Source of the DNA: Gyromitra esculenta
Taxonomy: Eukaryota; Ascomycota; Pezizomycetes; Pezizales; Discinaceae
Reading direction: 5' to 3'
Assembly (NCBI GenBank): GCA_038503075.1
Contig: JBCAML010000003.1
Coordinates: 310,001-374,000, forward strand
Length of the DNA stretch: 64,000 nt
The position numbers and the translations under genes are program-made. Below are positions 62,118-64,000 of the stretch, one piece after another. Within the stretch, counting starts at the first letter, position 1; every line of letters begins with the position of its first letter. The notes beneath the pieces were generated by a model that was given only the letters and a program-made list of their open reading frames with translations, ran no database searches and had not been told where the DNA came from.

Positions 62118-64000
62118 TTAATTCCAACTCTCCAGTCCCTTCAGAACACACCCTTCGCCTTGCCTCTCCACCACTTTCCCCACGACCACCGCCTTCTCCC
62201 CCTCCGCCTCCAAGATCTTCACCACCTCCTCGACATCCTCCTTCGCAACAACAACCACGAATCCCAGCCCTGTGTTCCACGTCCTGGCCAGTTCCGCCGC
62301 CGCAACATTCCCCTCCTTTTTCAGCCATCTAAAAAGCGGGCTCAGCTCCCACGTCGCCACATCAATCTCCGCCGCCAGATGCGTCGGCAGCATCCGCGGA
62401 ACATTCTCTGTGAGCCCTCCCCCAGTAATATGCGACATCCCTTTAATAAGTCCCTTATTCGCCGCCTTCAACAGCGCTTTAACATAGATCCTAGTCGGTA
62501 TCAGAAACTCCTCCCCCAGCGTCGTAGCCGCGTTCCACGGCGCAGGCGCAGCCCAATCCAGCCCCACCCGGTCCACAATCTTCCGGATAAGCGAATATCC
62601 GTTCGAGTGAACTCCATTAGAGCCCAGTCCAACCAGCACATCGCCAACCTTCATATCACCGAGCTTCGGCAGCACCTGGTCGCGTCCAACCGCACCAACC
62701 GCGCAGCCTGCAGCGTCGTAGTCGCCCGGCGCATACATCCCCGGCATCTCAGCGGTTTCGCCACCAACGAGAGCACAGCCTGCCTGCTTACACCCCTCTG
62801 CGACCCCCTCGATGAATTCCGCTGCCTCGGCAATGTCAAGCTTACTCGTCGAATAGTAGTCCAGAAAGAACAGCGGCGCCGCGCCCTGCGCCAGTAGGTC
62901 ATTGACCGACATAGCGACGAGGTCGATCCCAACCGAATGGTGTTTCCGCAGCGCGCACGCGATCTTCAGCTTAGTCCCGACGCCGTCGATCCCCGCCACG
63001 AGCAGCGGGTTATTTCTCCAGCCCGCGGCAGCAAGATCGAAGAGTCCGCCGAACCCGCCGATTTCAGAGTCAGTTCCGGGGACACGGGTGGAGCGCACGG
63101 CGGCTTTGATGCGGTTTACGAGCGCGTTGCCGGCGTCGACGGAGACGCCGGAGTCTGCGTAGGTCATGGCGGCGCGGGGTGCCGTCTGCTTGAACGCGCG
63201 GTGGGCGATGTCGCTGCGGTGGAACATGTCTTGGAAGCTGATGCTGCGGATGCCAGTGTATGCTTTTTGAACGGCCTCTTCGAGGGTGTCGGCGGTGGCT
63301 GTGGCGGCGATTACGCGCCCGCCTGCGGAGAGGATTTTGCCGTCTACGAGGGAGGTGCCGGCGTGGAAGATTGCGGTGTCTGTTGGGTGTTAGTTTGGAT
63401 AGGTAATGGTTTGGGGGAGGGGAGGGGGAGACCTGGGCCGACGGGGCTTAGGGTGATCTCTCTGCCCTTGGCATAGATGCCTGGGTAGCCTCCGGCTGCT
63501 ACGACGACTGTTGCGGCAAACTTGTTGGTGATTTCGATCTTGACGGAATCGAGGTAGCCCCCGGCGCAGGCCAACAGGATCTCGGCGAGATCGGTGTCTT
63601 TGCTCAGGAGTGGCAGGACCGTCTGGGTCTCTGGGTCTCCGAAACGGACGTTATATTCCAGCACCTTGGGTCCAGCTTTGGTCATCATTAGACCGGTGAA
63701 CAGCATTCCCTTGAACGGGTACCCCTCCCTCCTCATGCCGTCGATAGTCGGCTGCAGAATCGTCCTCTTGACCTCCTCCAGCACCGCGGGGGACGCAATC
63801 CTCGTAGGCGCATAGCAGCCCATACCACCCGTGTTGGGTCCCTGATCGCCGTCGAAAATCCGCTTATGGTCCTGCGCGGGCGGCAGTGGGACAATCGTGT
63901 ATCCGTCCGAGAAGGCCAGAATACTCAATTCGTCGCCCTCCAGGAACTCTTCGATCACGACTTCGTCACCGGCTTCGCCAAACTCCCGGGACACCATTAT
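62118..64000 (-). CDS. ADE5,7: Bifunctional GARS-AIRS purine enzyme Ade5,7 (5'-truncated by window edge)
   Basis: Exons 64000-63433 (partial) and 63379-62118; the start lies beyond the right edge and codon ATA occupies 64000-63998. The upstream part is the ATP-grasp C-half of glycinamide ribonucleotide synthetase: EEFLEGDELSILAFSDGYTI, PLPPAQDHKRIFDGDQGPNT, GGMGCYAPTR and KVLEYNVRFGDPETQ. The downstream part is aminoimidazole ribonucleotide synthetase (PurM type): YADSGVSVDAGNALV, VAGIDGVGTKLKIA, SVNDLLAQGAAPLFFLDYY, GGETAEMPGMY and HITGGGLTENVPRML. Together they catalyse steps two and five of de novo IMP synthesis in the cytosol. Intron 63432-63380 joins GPG to DTAIFHAGT. Coding sequence is more GC-rich than its neighbours. 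Confidence 0.97.

Noticed and set aside
62118..62897. 309-codon plus-strand frame opposite ADE5,7
   Set aside because: It is the antisense shadow of a GC-rich coding exon with clear PurM motifs on the minus strand.

Overview
The window is nuclear DNA from a filamentous ascomycete (Pezizomycotina). Nearly every gene is split by short spliceosomal introns (GT-AG, many with a CTAAC-like branch point), and the gene set is typical of such fungi: Rcn1-type calcipressin, Swp1, Get2, an Rds2/AcuM zinc-cluster factor, Spo22/Zip4, a DUF1741/ARMH3 protein, a fungal TMEM135 and bifunctional Ade5,7. Long AT-rich, gene-poor stretches and moderate GC suggest an early-diverging lineage such as Pezizomycetes. 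That placement is a guess that I cannot prove from the sequence. I rebuilt each gene by hand; all complete models stay in frame from start to stop across their exons.

Layout: 1-2454 gene-free with a 127-bp foldback repeat; RCN1 (-) 2455-3321; RFC5 (+) 4728-6009; gene-poor 6010-10588; DDP1 Nudix (-) 10589-11367; ATE1 (+) 13296-15487; RPB3 (+) 17262-18569; gene-poor 18570-21938; orphan seven-helix membrane protein (+) 21939-23494, convergent with the ARMH3-like gene (-) 23871-26452; SEC31 (-) 27351-31570; TMEM135-like (-) 32039-33919; bHLH factor (+) 36099-37286; gene-poor 37287-40981; SWP1 (+) 40982-42091; a TA-flanked non-autonomous DNA transposon 42394-43251; PRP39 (-) 44628-47446; GET2 (+) 49286-50420; mitoribosomal L51/S25-domain protein (-) 50557-51260; CENP-Q-like kinetochore protein (+) 51503-52941; RDS2 (+) 54259-56344; SPO22/ZIP4 (+) 57195-60585; ADE5,7 (-) 62118 to the right edge, cut.

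Function: the genes are mostly housekeeping and not a cluster. They cover DNA replication (RFC5), transcription (RPB3, RDS2, bHLH), splicing (PRP39), secretion and the ER (SEC31, SWP1, GET2, ARMH3-like), signalling (RCN1, DDP1, the 7TM protein), protein turnover (ATE1), chromosome segregation and meiosis (CENP-Q, SPO22) and purine synthesis (ADE5,7).

The most unusual things are a strongly over-represented palindrome TACATGTA (about 22 copies, almost all outside coding exons), the 854-bp TIR element, the foldback repeat, the orphan 7TM gene, and several odd splicing arrangements (an ATG-only first coding exon, a GC-AG intron, tandem 24/25-nt exons, a stop-free 54-nt intron and a phase-compatible possible cassette exon).
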